From the NCBI RefSeq assembly GCF_017355205.1, contig NZ_JADIJK010000001.1, positions 124,001 to 188,000 of the forward strand: DNA of 64,000 bases, in the 5' to 3' direction. The stretch comes from Bacillus sp. SD088 (GTDB taxonomy: Bacteria; Bacillota; Bacilli; Bacillales; Bacillaceae_C). Each line of letters starts with the position of its first letter. Position 1 is the first letter of the stretch. Shown here piece by piece: positions 56,415-64,000 of the stretch. The position numbers and the translations under genes were made by a program. The notes beneath the pieces were generated by a model that was given only the letters and a program-made list of their open reading frames with translations, was not told where the DNA came from and did not search any database.

Positions 56415-57563
56415 TTATTCAAAGGGATTTGGCCCTTTTGAGCTTTGATTAAAATGATATAAAATGGCTTTACAAATTCTCTCAGAAGCATGCCCTTCAC
56501 CATAAGGGTTAGAAGCATAAGCCATTCTGTTATATTTCTCTTGATCCGTAAGTAATTCACTTGCTAGCTTATAAATTTGTTCTTCTTCTGTTCCTGCAAG
56601 TTTTAATGTGCCCGCTTGAATGCCTTCTGGTCGCTCTGTTGTATCTCTAAGTACTAGAACTGGAACACCTAGGGAAGGAGCTTCTTCCTGGACGCCACCA
56701 GAATCTGTCAGAATTAAGTATGCTCGCTCCGCAAAATTATGAAAGTCAATGACATCTAAGGGATCGATTAAATGAATACGTTTATTTTCCCCTAATACGT
56801 CTTGAGCTAGTTCCCCAACAACGGGATTAAGATGGACAGGGTAGACAACTTGTACATCGGGATGTTCTTGAACAATCCTTTTTATCGCTTGAAACATATG
56901 TCTCATTGGTTCGCCCAAATTTTCCCGTCTATGAGCAGTTACAAGAAGAAGACGATCCTGTCCGATCTTTTCAAGCACTTCATGGTGATATTCCTTTTTA
57001 ACAGTTGTTTGCAAAGCATCAATCGCTGTATTCCCAGTAATAAAAATGCCCTCTCTCCGCTTATTTTCCTACAATAGATTGTTGGCAGCAGCTTTTGTTG
57101 GGGCAAAATGCAAATCGGCTAATACTCCTGTTAATTGGCGATGAATTTCTTCAGGAAATGGAGAATGCTTATTCCAAGTCCTCAAGCCCGCTTCTACATG
57201 TCCTACCTCTATCTGGTTATAAAAGGCAGCTAAACTAGCAATAAAACTTGTCGAAGTATCCCCATGAACAAGAACGATATCCGGCTGTGCTTCCTTCATT
57301 ATCCGGTCTAATCCTGCTAGCCCACGTGTGGAAACATCTATTAACGTTTGCCGATCCTTCATAAGATTCAGATCATAGTCAGGGCGGAGAGCAAATATCT
57401 TTAAAACTTGATCTAGCATTTGCCGGTGCTGGGCTGTCACTACAACAGTAGATTCAAATTAATCCGGATTTTTTTGCAGTTCCAGTACGAGGGGAGCCAT
57501 TTTTATCGCTTCTGGTCTTGTCCCAAACACAGACATCACTTTAATTTTCTTCTCCATTTTCAT
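56415..57563 (-). pseudogene. mnaA: UDP-N-acetylglucosamine 2-epimerase gene with two in-frame stop codons
   Basis: Read from ATG 57563 to 56415 the frame is 383 codons, matching the ~380-residue length of MnaA/WecB. It is open except for TAA at 57459-57461 (codon 35) and TAG at 57069-57071 (codon 165). There is no frameshift. Recognisable segments in the single frame are VFGTRPEAIKMAPLVLEL, TAQHRQMLDQVLKIF, VHGDTSTSF, VGHVEAGLRT, FITGNTAID, TAHRREN, DPLDVIDFHN, LTDSGGVQEEAPSLGVPVLV. Both stops could be single G-to-T changes from GAA and GAG. The usual PEEMNRQ segment reads PEEIHRQ. The enzyme would make UDP-ManNAc for teichoic-acid linkage, so another copy may exist elsewhere. Confidence 0.88.
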
Positions 57564-57627
57564 ATCACTTCCTACAGCCAATTCCCAATTATGGGTGAGA
57601 TAATTCAAGCGGTTCCAAATCTCTATA

Positions 57628-57672
57628 TAAAAATTAACCCGGGCGATTCTCCACCTGGATTAATTTTTAAAC
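57628..57672 (-). terminator. Intrinsic terminator of upp
   Basis: AATTAATCC pairs with GGGTTAATT on the minus strand with a short GC-rich middle, followed by TTTTTAT. It lies directly after the upp stop. Confidence 0.6.
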
Positions 57673-57675
57673 TCA

Positions 57676-58305
57676 TTATTTCGTACCAAATAACCGGTCT
57701 CCAGCATCTCCTAATCCCGGAATAATATAGCCTTTTTCACTTAACTTTTCGTCTAATCCCGCGATGTATATATCTACATCTGGGTGAGCCTCCTTCATTG
57801 CTTCGACTCCCTCTGGAGCAGCAATAAGACACATAAACTTAATATTTTTTGCACCACGGCTTTTTAACGAATCAACCGCAGCGATCGCTGAACCGCCGGT
57901 TGCTAGCATTGGATCCACTAGAATTAACTCCCGTTCGTGAACATCATTTGGCAATTTCACATAATATTCTACAGGTTTAAGTGTTTGGGGATCACGATAA
58001 AGACCAACATGACCTACCTTTGCAGCCGGAATAAGATTAAGTATTCCGTCCACCATTCCAATTCCGGCGCGCAGAATTGGCACAATGGCAAGCTTTTTCC
58101 CAGATATCACCTTCGCTTTTGCTGAAGCAACAGGTGTTTCTACCATCACTTCCTGCAAAGTCATTTCTCTTGTAATTTCAAACATCATCAAAGTTGCCAC
58201 TTCATCTACAAGCTCACGAAATTCCTTTGTCCCCGTATTTTTATCACGAATATATGTAAGTTTATGTTGAATGAGAGGATGATCGAACACATATACTTTA
58301 GCCAT
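57676..58305 (-). CDS. upp: Uracil phosphoribosyltransferase
   Basis: 209 residues. It starts [20 protein letters not shown]. The PRPP-binding loop is [20 protein letters not shown], and [30 protein letters not shown] is the C-terminal uracil-binding region. It salvages uracil to UMP in the cytoplasm. It lies between glyA and the atp region, as in B. subtilis. Confidence 0.98.
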   Translation of the reverse strand: MAKVYVFDHPLIQHKLTYIRDKNTGTKEFRELVDEVATLMMFEITREMTLQEVMVETPVASAKAKVISGKKLAIVPILRAGIGMVDGILNLIPAAKVGHVGLYRDPQTLKPVEYYVKLPNDVHERELILVDPMLATGGSAIAAVDSLKSRGAKNIKFMCLIAAPEGVEAMKEAHPDVDIYIAGLDEKLSEKGYIIPGLGDAGDRLFGTK

Positions 58306-58443
58306 GGTATCTCTCCTTTAAAATTTAAGTACGTAACCATATCATTTATCAGCTTAACTCAACATTCCTTTGATTATTCTACAGAAAAGGAGATAGTAGA
58401 GCAAGAGAAATAATTGGAATCTTATTATCTAAAATTTGTATTT

Positions 58444-58484
58444 CAAAAAAATCCGCCCCTCAATGTGAGGAGCGGATTGTAAAT
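58444..58484 (-). terminator. Intrinsic terminator of glyA
   Basis: AATCCGC and CTCA pair with TGAGG and GCGGATT around a 3-nt loop, followed by TTTTTTTG on the minus strand. Confidence 0.85.
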
Positions 58485-58486
58485 GT

Positions 58487-59722
58487 TTATTCATATAGAG
58501 AAAATTTTGCTGTTAAAGTCGCGACACGCTCGCGTGCTTCTTCAAGTTTAGCTTCATCTTCATGATTCTTTAAGACCAATCCAATCAATGAGGCAATTTC
58601 ATCCATTTCTTCCAGTCCAAAACCACGGGAAGTTACTGCAGGTGTACCAATTCTAATACCACTTGTCGTAAATGGACCTTCTGGATCAAAAGGAATTGTA
58701 TTTTTATTCACTGTAATTCCAATATCATCCAATACTTTTTCTGCTACTTTTCCTGTCAATCCAACTGAACGAACATCAAGAAGAACCAAATGATTATCTG
58801 TTCCTCCCGACACTAGTTTTAATCCTTCTTTTTGTAAGGATTCGCCAAGACGCTTTGCATTATCAATCACATTCTGACTGTATACTTTAAACTCGTCTGT
58901 CATTGCTTCACCAAAGGCTACAGCTTTAGCGGCAATCACATGCATAAGCGGGCCACCTTGAATGCCAGGGAAAACAGATTTATCGATCTTCTTGCCAAAT
59001 TCTTCTTTACAAAAAATCATTCCACCACGCGGACCTCTCAATGTTTTATGAGTGGTCGTTGTAACAAAGTCGGCATAAGGAACCGGATTTGGGTGATGCC
59101 CAGTCGCAACTAGGCCTGCAATATGCGCCATATCCACCATTACATAAGCTCCTACTTCATCGGCAATTTCACGGAACTTTTTAAAATCAATTGTCCGAGG
59201 ATAAGCGCTAGCTCCGACAACAATCAATTTTGGTTTATGTTCTATCGCTTTTTGACGGACATCTTCGTAATTAATATAGTGAGTTTCTTGATCCACACCA
59301 TATTCTACAAAGTTATATAGAACTCCACTAAAATTAACTGGGCTTCCATGAGTGAGGTGACCACCATGTGAAAGATTCATTCCAAGTACCGTATCACCTG
59401 GCTCTAAGATAGTAAAGTAGACAGCCATATTGGCCTGTGCTCCTGAATGTGGTTGCACATTGACATACTCGGCTCCAAAGATTTCCTTCGCACGATCTCG
59501 CGCTAGATTTTCGGCAACATCCACATACTCACAGCCACCATAATAGCGACGACCTGGATATCCTTCTGCATATTTATTCGTCAAAACAGAGCCTTGCGCT
59601 TCCATAACAGCAGGACTCACAAAATTTTCTGATGCAATGAGTTCAATCTTTGTTTGCTGACGTTTTAATTCATTTTGAATCGCTTCGTACAATTGTGGAT
59701 CTTGTTCGGCAATGATGCTCAT
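58487..59722 (-). CDS. glyA: Serine hydroxymethyltransferase
   Basis: 411 residues. It starts [20 protein letters not shown]. The PLP lysine lies in [15 protein letters not shown], and [18 protein letters not shown] is the family signature. It interconverts serine and glycine, giving methylene-THF for purine and thymidylate synthesis. A sigma-A promoter and a PurBox-like site are visible upstream. Confidence 0.98.
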   Translation of the reverse strand: MSIIAEQDPQLYEAIQNELKRQQTKIELIASENFVSPAVMEAQGSVLTNKYAEGYPGRRYYGGCEYVDVAENLARDRAKEIFGAEYVNVQPHSGAQANMAVYFTILEPGDTVLGMNLSHGGHLTHGSPVNFSGVLYNFVEYGVDQETHYINYEDVRQKAIEHKPKLIVVGASAYPRTIDFKKFREIADEVGAYVMVDMAHIAGLVATGHHPNPVPYADFVTTTTHKTLRGPRGGMIFCKEEFGKKIDKSVFPGIQGGPLMHVIAAKAVAFGEAMTDEFKVYSQNVIDNAKRLGESLQKEGLKLVSGGTDNHLVLLDVRSVGLTGKVAEKVLDDIGITVNKNTIPFDPEGPFTTSGIRIGTPAVTSRGFGLEEMDEIASLIGLVLKNHEDEAKLEEARERVATLTAKFSLYE

Positions 59723-59773
59723 TTCTCATTCCCCCTATTATTTGACTGTATCGACTTTTGTAAATTCATTCTT

Positions 59774-59801
59774 ATTCTACCATGTAGAAAATTCCTTGCA
59801 A
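59774..59801 (-). promoter_or_regulatory. Sigma-A promoter of glyA
   Basis: TTGCAA (59796-59801) and TAGAAT (59774-59779) on the minus strand, with a 16-nt spacer. The start would lie about 45 nt upstream of the glyA ATG. Confidence 0.55.
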
Positions 59802-59829
59802 ACAAAATTCAGATTATTTCTTGTTATTT

Positions 59830-59865
59830 CTTAACATTCTCGTCAAAATCTAAAATAATGTTCAG
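59830..59865 (-). promoter_or_regulatory. PurBox-like inverted pair upstream of glyA
   Basis: CTTAACATT (59830-59838) and AATGTTCAG (59857-59865) match the PurBox halves CCGAACAWT/AWTGTTCGG at 7 and 8 of 9 positions. The spacing is 18 bp, compared with 16-17 in B. subtilis. It lies upstream of the promoter, where PurR boxes normally sit. glyA is a PurR target in B. subtilis. Confidence 0.45.
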
Positions 59866-59967
59866 CTTTTACAGAAGACGTCTTAATAAGAGAAATGGCA
59901 ATTAAGGGGTGATTACCATCCAGTACCATTCTGCCTTAATCCTTAGAGATTTTCTTGATAAAATGAT

Positions 59968-60516
59968 TTACTGTTCATAAATAGCGCGTGCTCCACCAAT
60001 TAATTTTGGTCGGGTGATGGCACTCGTGACATGGGCATAGCCAATTTGCTTTTGCTCCATTCTGATCGGAACAGCGACAGGTTTTAAATGCATACCAATA
60101 AATGTATCTCCTATATCAATACCAGCATCCGCTTGAATCGTTTCTACTACGACAGCCTCTTCAAAATGTTGAAAAGCGTAGGTTGCCATGGAACCGCCCG
60201 CATGCGGAGCCGGGATGACGGAGACTTGTTCCCAGCCTTTTCTTTTCGCAATCTCCTTTTCGAGCACCAAGGCTCGGTTTAAGTGTTCACAACATTGAAA
60301 TGCTAGAAATAACTGTTGCTCATCTGCATATTTATGGAGCGCTTCAAATAATACTTTTGCAACTTCCATTGTTCCGGATGTTCCAATTTTTGCTCCTATA
60401 ATCTCTGATGTAGAACACCCAATTACTAGTATGCTTCCTTGTGCAAGGTGAAAATGTTCTTTACATCCTTGAATAAGTTGTTTCACTTCCTGTTTCCACT
60501 TTTTCGGTTCGTTCAT
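59968..60516 (-). CDS. ywlG: YwlG-like protein (UPF0340)
   Basis: 182 residues. The family pattern is visible in GSILVIGCSTSEIIGAKIGTSG and AFQCCEHLNRALVLE and PAPHAGGSMATYAF. The fold is thioredoxin/aldolase-unrelated and the function unknown. Its start overlaps the rpiB stop by 4 bp, so the pair is translationally coupled, and the B. subtilis order is the same. Confidence 0.93.
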   Translation of the reverse strand: MNEPKKWKQEVKQLIQGCKEHFHLAQGSILVIGCSTSEIIGAKIGTSGTMEVAKVLFEALHKYADEQQLFLAFQCCEHLNRALVLEKEIAKRKGWEQVSVIPAPHAGGSMATYAFQHFEEAVVVETIQADAGIDIGDTFIGMHLKPVAVPIRMEQKQIGYAHVTSAITRPKLIGGARAIYEQ

Positions 60517-60980
60517 TTTTCCGTTTCACTTCCAGAAGCCGCCTCTTCTTCATAGTTGTTAATCTTTTCAACCCTTTGTTGATGCCGGCCACCTTCAAAT
60601 TCGGTTAATAGCCATGTTTTAGCAATTTCACTCGCTAATCCTGCACCAATTACTCGCTCTCCCATAGCTAATACATTGCTATTATTATGGAGTCGAGTCA
60701 TTTTCGCACTAAACACATCATGAACAAGCGCACAGCGAATTCCTTTTACTTTATTGGCTGATATGCTCATGCCAATTCCTGTTCCACATATAAGAATCCC
60801 ACGGTCAAATTCACCATTCGCTACTTTCTCAGCAACAGGCATTGCATAATCAGGATAATCAACAGATGTTTCACAGTCACAACCGAAATCCTGATATTCT
60901 ATTCCCAGTTCTTCCAATAATTCCCGAATCACTTCACGGATTTGAATCCCACCATGGTCTGATGCTAGTGCTACCTTCAT
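60513..60980 (-). CDS. rpiB: Ribose-5-phosphate isomerase B
   Basis: 155 residues. It starts MKVALASDHGGIQIREVIRE; the catalytic Cys65 is in GILICGTGIGMSISANK and the phosphate-binding Arg region is HNNSNVLAMGERVIG. It interconverts ribose-5-P and ribulose-5-P. The C-terminal tail (NNYEEEAASGSETEK) is acidic and extends a few residues beyond the core. Confidence 0.96.
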   Translation of the reverse strand: MKVALASDHGGIQIREVIRELLEELGIEYQDFGCDCETSVDYPDYAMPVAEKVANGEFDRGILICGTGIGMSISANKVKGIRCALVHDVFSAKMTRLHNNSNVLAMGERVIGAGLASEIAKTWLLTEFEGGRHQQRVEKINNYEEEAASGSETEK

Positions 60981-61020
60981 TTTAAATTGCCTCCTTAAAA
61001 GTAAGGACCGTTCTTATAGA

Positions 61021-61250
61021 GGATGTTAAAAAAGTCCGGTAAAAATGACACTGCGAGATAAAGGATCTTCGACTAAGTTCCGACACGTCCTGTGGGCACG
61101 TAGAAGTCAGTACATCCTGTACAAGTCCGCTGCTCGAAGGCTTCGCCGCCTCGAAATTTCGACGTACAGGATGTACTAGTGTCGGCGTTGTTGACAGGAA
61201 GTCAGCGTAGTCGCCGACTTGGTCCTTTTTATCCTCCTTTTTTAAACACA
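61021..61250. repeat. Family-A dispersed repeat, longest copy
   Basis: Starts GGATGTTAAAAAAGTCCGGT and ends TTTTTATCCTCCTTTTTTAA. An internal insertion carries GTACATCCTGTAC and GTACAGGATGTAC (the inverse), and GAAGGCTTCGCCGCCTCGAA. It fills the space between the MCP gene and rpiB. Confidence 0.75.
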
Positions 61251-61284
61251 CATTTATCTGAACGGTCTGATAATCATACTACTA

Positions 61285-62574
61285 TTATAAATAAAAACGG
61301 GCAATTGTGTCTTTTAATTTGCTGGCTTGTTTTTCTAAAGCAATCGCTAATTGGTCGATTTCTTCCATATCTTGAGCTTGTTTGCTCGCAACCCGTGCCA
61401 CTTCTTCCGATCCTGCCGATGTTTCTTCAGCAATCGCCGCAACTTCTTCTGCTTGTCCAGAGGTTTCTTGGACATTCTCCAATTGTCGCTCCACCAGCTG
61501 TAATATATCAGCAACAGAGGTGGCTGAATGATGAATGGTTTCCGTCATTTTCCCGATAACAAGATTGGTTTGTTTTCCTCTATCTACCTCTTCTTTAGCA
61601 GACGTCACTTGGTCTGTAATCTGTTCGACTACCTGTTTAACTTCCATTTGAATATTTTGTAAGAGTTCTGTAATCCCGTGCACAGCATTTGCACTTTCAT
61701 CCGCTAGTTTTCTAACCTCTTCTGCAACGACTGCGAATCCTTTTCCTTGTTCCCCTGCCCGGGCCGCTTCGATGGAAGCATTTAACGCTAACAAGTTGGT
61801 CTGATTGGCAATATCCCCAACAAGATGAATAATTTCTTCTACCTTAGAGGCATTATCTTCTAATCTTTTAACAGACTTAAGAGATTGATCATTTCGATCA
61901 GCTAATTGTCCAATGCCAACGACAAGGGAGTCTACTACCTTCTGGCTTTCTTTTAATTCTGTTAGCATTTCTTGAGAGATGTCTTCCGATTTTCTAGCCT
62001 TGTCCTGCACCAGTTGTGCAAGTCTTGTGATATCTTCTACCGATTCCGCTGTGGCCTGGATAGCAGCGGCAGAGCTTTCAGCACCAGAAGATATTTCAGA
62101 GATCGTATGTGCGACACTTTCTGCCTCTACGGACACCTTTTTAGACTTTTGCGAAATTGAAACCACATTTTTATTCGTTTGAGTAATGCTTCCTTCAATC
62201 TGTTGCACGATTTCACGTAAATTACCTAACATTTGATTAAAGGCAAGACCTAAAGATCTGATCTCGTCATCTGTTTTTCCTACCATAACATCAGTACCGA
62301 TGTCACCTTCCCCAGCCTTCGAAGCCGCCTCTTTTAAACTTTGAAGTGGCTTTGTCATGATGGTGGCGCTTAAATAAGCAAGAATCCCGGACCAGATAAT
62401 ACCTAATAATAAAGTTAGAATAGTAAACGCCTGCTCATTTATATATTGATCAACAAATGGATAAATAAAATACAAGAAAATAGCACTTGTTGAAAATGTA
62501 ACCACTGCCAATGTCGTTGTGAAAACAACTAGTTTTTTCTGTAAGCCAAAACGATATCGCTGTTTCTTTGTCAT
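61285..62574 (-). CDS. Methyl-accepting chemotaxis protein without a periplasmic sensor domain
   Basis: 429 residues. Two membrane segments (residues ~19-38 and ~47-69) are separated by only ~8 residues, so there is no extracellular ligand domain. HAMP follows ([18 protein letters not shown]), then the signalling coiled coil with the hairpin tip [37 protein letters not shown], given here only in its known form. The C-terminus ends KDTIARFYL without a CheR-binding pentapeptide. Such receptors probably sense membrane state, potential or temperature, or act with a partner. It is inserted between rpiB and ywlE, a place where B. subtilis has no receptor gene. Confidence 0.93.
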   Translation of the reverse strand: MTKKQRYRFGLQKKLVVFTTTLAVVTFSTSAIFLYFIYPFVDQYINEQAFTILTLLLGIIWSGILAYLSATIMTKPLQSLKEAASKAGEGDIGTDVMVGKTDDEIRSLGLAFNQMLGNLREIVQQIEGSITQTNKNVVSISQKSKKVSVEAESVAHTISEISSGAESSAAAIQATAESVEDITRLAQLVQDKARKSEDISQEMLTELKESQKVVDSLVVGIGQLADRNDQSLKSVKRLEDNASKVEEIIHLVGDIANQTNLLALNASIEAARAGEQGKGFAVVAEEVRKLADESANAVHGITELLQNIQMEVKQVVEQITDQVTSAKEEVDRGKQTNLVIGKMTETIHHSATSVADILQLVERQLENVQETSGQAEEVAAIAEETSAGSEEVARVASKQAQDMEEIDQLAIALEKQASKLKDTIARFYL

Positions 62575-62607
62575 ATTCCTGCTCCTGTCAATAGTAAGAA
62601 TCCCTTT

Positions 62608-63042
62608 TTATTCTGTGAATATCCTGCTAATTAACTCATCTAATTCAGCAAACATCCTTTGATAGACAGTTTCATCGCCACCATACGGATCTGCAATATC
62701 TAGCGGATATTCTCCTAAAAACTCTTTTAGCGTAAAAATTTTATCAGCATAAGCTGGATAGGTATTCATAACCATATCTTTATGCATAGTTGTCATTGTA
62801 AAAACATGAGTAGCCCAATCCATATCATCCTTATTCAATGCTTTAGATAGATGCTTACAATCAATTCCTTTTTCTTGTAAAACTTGTATCGTATTGCAGG
62901 CAGCATTTTCTCCTTCAATAGCAAATAAACCAGCTGATTTCGCTATCCCCCTATTTCTCCAATTATGATTGAAGATCGCTTCAGCCATCGGACTTCGGCA
63001 AGTATTACCAGTACAAACAAAAAGCACCCTCCAACCGCTCAA
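62608..63042 (-). CDS. ywlE: Protein-arginine phosphatase YwlE-like (low-MW PTP fold)
   Basis: 144 residues from a TTG with GGAGG about ten nt upstream. The P-loop is VCTGNTCRSPMAEAIF: catalytic Cys, and the Thr in the CTGNTCR loop that favours phospho-arginine over phospho-tyrosine. The general-acid Asp is in LDIADPYGG. YwlE reverses McsB arginine phosphorylation in heat-shock control. It sits between mntP and rpiB as in B. subtilis (apart from the MCP insertion). Confidence 0.92.
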   Translation of the reverse strand: MSGWRVLFVCTGNTCRSPMAEAIFNHNWRNRGIAKSAGLFAIEGENAACNTIQVLQEKGIDCKHLSKALNKDDMDWATHVFTMTTMHKDMVMNTYPAYADKIFTLKEFLGEYPLDIADPYGGDETVYQRMFAELDELISRIFTE

Positions 63043-63128
63043 TGTATGATCGCCTCCATATTCTTCGCGTTTTCACATATAGGTCGAAAGACCGCATGTT
63101 ACTTTGTAAAAATTATGCCATACTTCCA

Positions 63129-63156
63129 TAAAAAAAGACAGCTTTTTCCAGCTGTC
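63129..63156 (-). terminator. Intrinsic terminator of mntP
   Basis: GACAGCT pairs with AGCTGTC around a 6-nt loop and is followed on the minus strand by a T-run of seven. It lies about 105 nt after the mntP stop; a second AT-rich hairpin (CTATATTTGCT/AGCTAAATATAG) sits between. Confidence 0.8.
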
Positions 63157-63260
63157 GCATACAAAAGTAGCAGCCCTGTTTAACGTCCTATATTTGCTGG
63201 GCGTAGCTAAATATAGAAAAAAGCACTTGTTTTATCTTCTCCTCATTTCAAGGTTACTTT

Positions 63261-63839
63261 TCACCATGGAAACGGAACTAACAGTTTTATTCCATAGGCA
63301 ATTAAGATAATGCCTCCTAATAATTCACCGTATATCCCTAACATATTTTGCATTTTCCGACCGATTAACAGACCACTCCATGTCATGCCAATCGACATAG
63401 CCGAAAAACAAATAACAGCGACTGCAGCCTTCGCGCCAAAAATTCCCAGACTTAAACCTGCTGAGAAACTGTCAATACTAACTAAAAAGGAAAAGAGTAA
63501 TACGCCCCATCCAACAGGGAGAAAAGTCGAACCACGATCCTTTCGAAAGATCATCAGCACCATCTGCAATCCTAGTATAATAAGTAAGATTCCACCAATA
63601 TAATTAGCAATATCTCCAAAAGTACCTGATAATAAATGGCCGGCAAACATTCCTAATAAAGGCATTAGTAAGTGAAATATGCCGACAACAAGCCCAATAT
63701 AAAAGATCTGTCTTAATCTTATTTTATATGCACCTATAGCAAGAGAGAGCGAAAAAGCATCCATACTTACCGCAAAAGCCATGATCATAACCGTCACAAT
63801 CTCCGCAAGCAACCCACTATCCCCTTTCCCTTCGGACAT
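63261..63839 (-). CDS. mntP: Manganese efflux pump MntP-like
   Basis: 192 residues from ATG 63839; a TTG at 63812 with AAAGGGG before it is an equally good start and gives 183. Six hydrophobic segments in two homologous halves. The metal-site Asp motifs are AVSMDAFSLSLAIG in the first half and SIDSFSAGLSLG in the second. It exports Mn2+ to prevent toxicity. No Mn riboswitch (yybP-ykoY) was recognisable in the 160 bp upstream (63840-64000), which shows no other feature. Confidence 0.9.
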   Translation of the reverse strand: MSEGKGDSGLLAEIVTVMIMAFAVSMDAFSLSLAIGAYKIRLRQIFYIGLVVGIFHLLMPLLGMFAGHLLSGTFGDIANYIGGILLIILGLQMVLMIFRKDRGSTFLPVGWGVLLFSFLVSIDSFSAGLSLGIFGAKAAVAVICFSAMSIGMTWSGLLIGRKMQNMLGIYGELLGGIILIAYGIKLLVPFPW

Positions 63840-64000
63840 GCCTATAAGGGAAACATATGCAGGAAACTATAAGACTAGAAGTTAGTTAAGAGATAAAATG
63901 AAACTTCAATCAGCGAAAAGTTTGCGACCCTCACTTATCATTCTTGTTTTCCCTCGTATTCTTGGAGCGGGCTAGTTGAACTGTTATAATATCAGTAGTC

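Noticed and set aside
56415-57563. Two separate short epimerase genes, or programmed stop-codon readthrough
   Set aside because: All pieces are in one frame and together make a single normal-length protein. The internal start at 57440 has no ribosome binding site, and no readthrough or recoding signal is visible at either stop. Pseudogene is simpler.
63840-64000. Manganese riboswitch (yybP-ykoY type) upstream of mntP
   Set aside because: The conserved loop sequences of that riboswitch were not found in the available 160 bp, although part of the leader may lie beyond the window.

Overview
The window is a chromosomal segment of a low-GC, spore-forming, flagellated member of the Bacillaceae. 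It carries the sporulation genes spoIIID, spoIIQ and spoIID, the basal-body rod genes flhO and flhP, the actin homologue mbl, and a core gene order that closely follows the B. subtilis ywq-ywp-spoIIID-spoIIQ-spoIID-murA-ywm-atp-upp-glyA-ywl region. TTG and GTG starts behind strong Shine-Dalgarno sequences are common. No tRNA, rRNA, CRISPR array, phage or intact insertion sequence was seen.

Region 1 (1-25.35 kb) is an accessory carbohydrate locus, nearly all on the minus strand. It starts with a PhyH-family dioxygenase cut by the window edge and a divergent AraC regulator. Then come GH3, GH2 (beta-mannosidase type), GH38 (alpha-mannosidase), GH29 (alpha-L-fucosidase type), two formylglycine sulfatases, three tandem paralogous solute-binding lipoproteins, two LplC/LplB-type permeases, a membrane-anchored AraC regulator (YesS-like) and a YesL-like DUF624 protein. 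None of the hydrolases or sulfatases has a signal peptide and no ABC ATPase is present. The simplest reading is import of a sulfated, fucosylated, mannose-containing oligosaccharide energised by a shared MsmX-type ATPase, followed by cytoplasmic breakdown. The promoter before the permease genes has a 26-bp interrupted palindrome on the -35 region and a cre-like site near the predicted transcription start.

Region 2 (25.6-32.3 kb) holds the SWIM/SNF2 pair (ywqB/ywqA), a small unknown protein, ssbB with a good ComK-type double AT-box, a 63-aa coiled-coil protein and ywpF. Region 3 (32.3-37.7 kb) starts with a 52-bp hairpin minisatellite and a perfect 21-bp-arm palindrome. A divergent zinc-starvation module follows: ycgQ-, ycgR- and cobW/zagA-like genes against a ZnuA-like lipoprotein, with two Zur-box-like sites between them. 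An Asp/Asn-rich lipoprotein closes the region.

Region 4 (38-63.8 kb) is core: fabZ, an EpuA-like protein, flhP-flhO, mbl, spoIIID, spoIIQ, spoIID, murA, ywmB, ywzB, the complete atpIBEFHAGDC operon, a UDP-GlcNAc 2-epimerase gene with two in-frame stop codons, upp, glyA (with a PurBox-like site), rpiB-ywlG, a chemotaxis receptor without a sensory domain, ywlE and mntP.

Intergenic spaces are unusually rich in dispersed repeats. There are three families (called A, B and C here), two minisatellites with the same period and design, and two long perfect hairpins. All identifications come from reading motifs and recalled family sequences. No database search was run.
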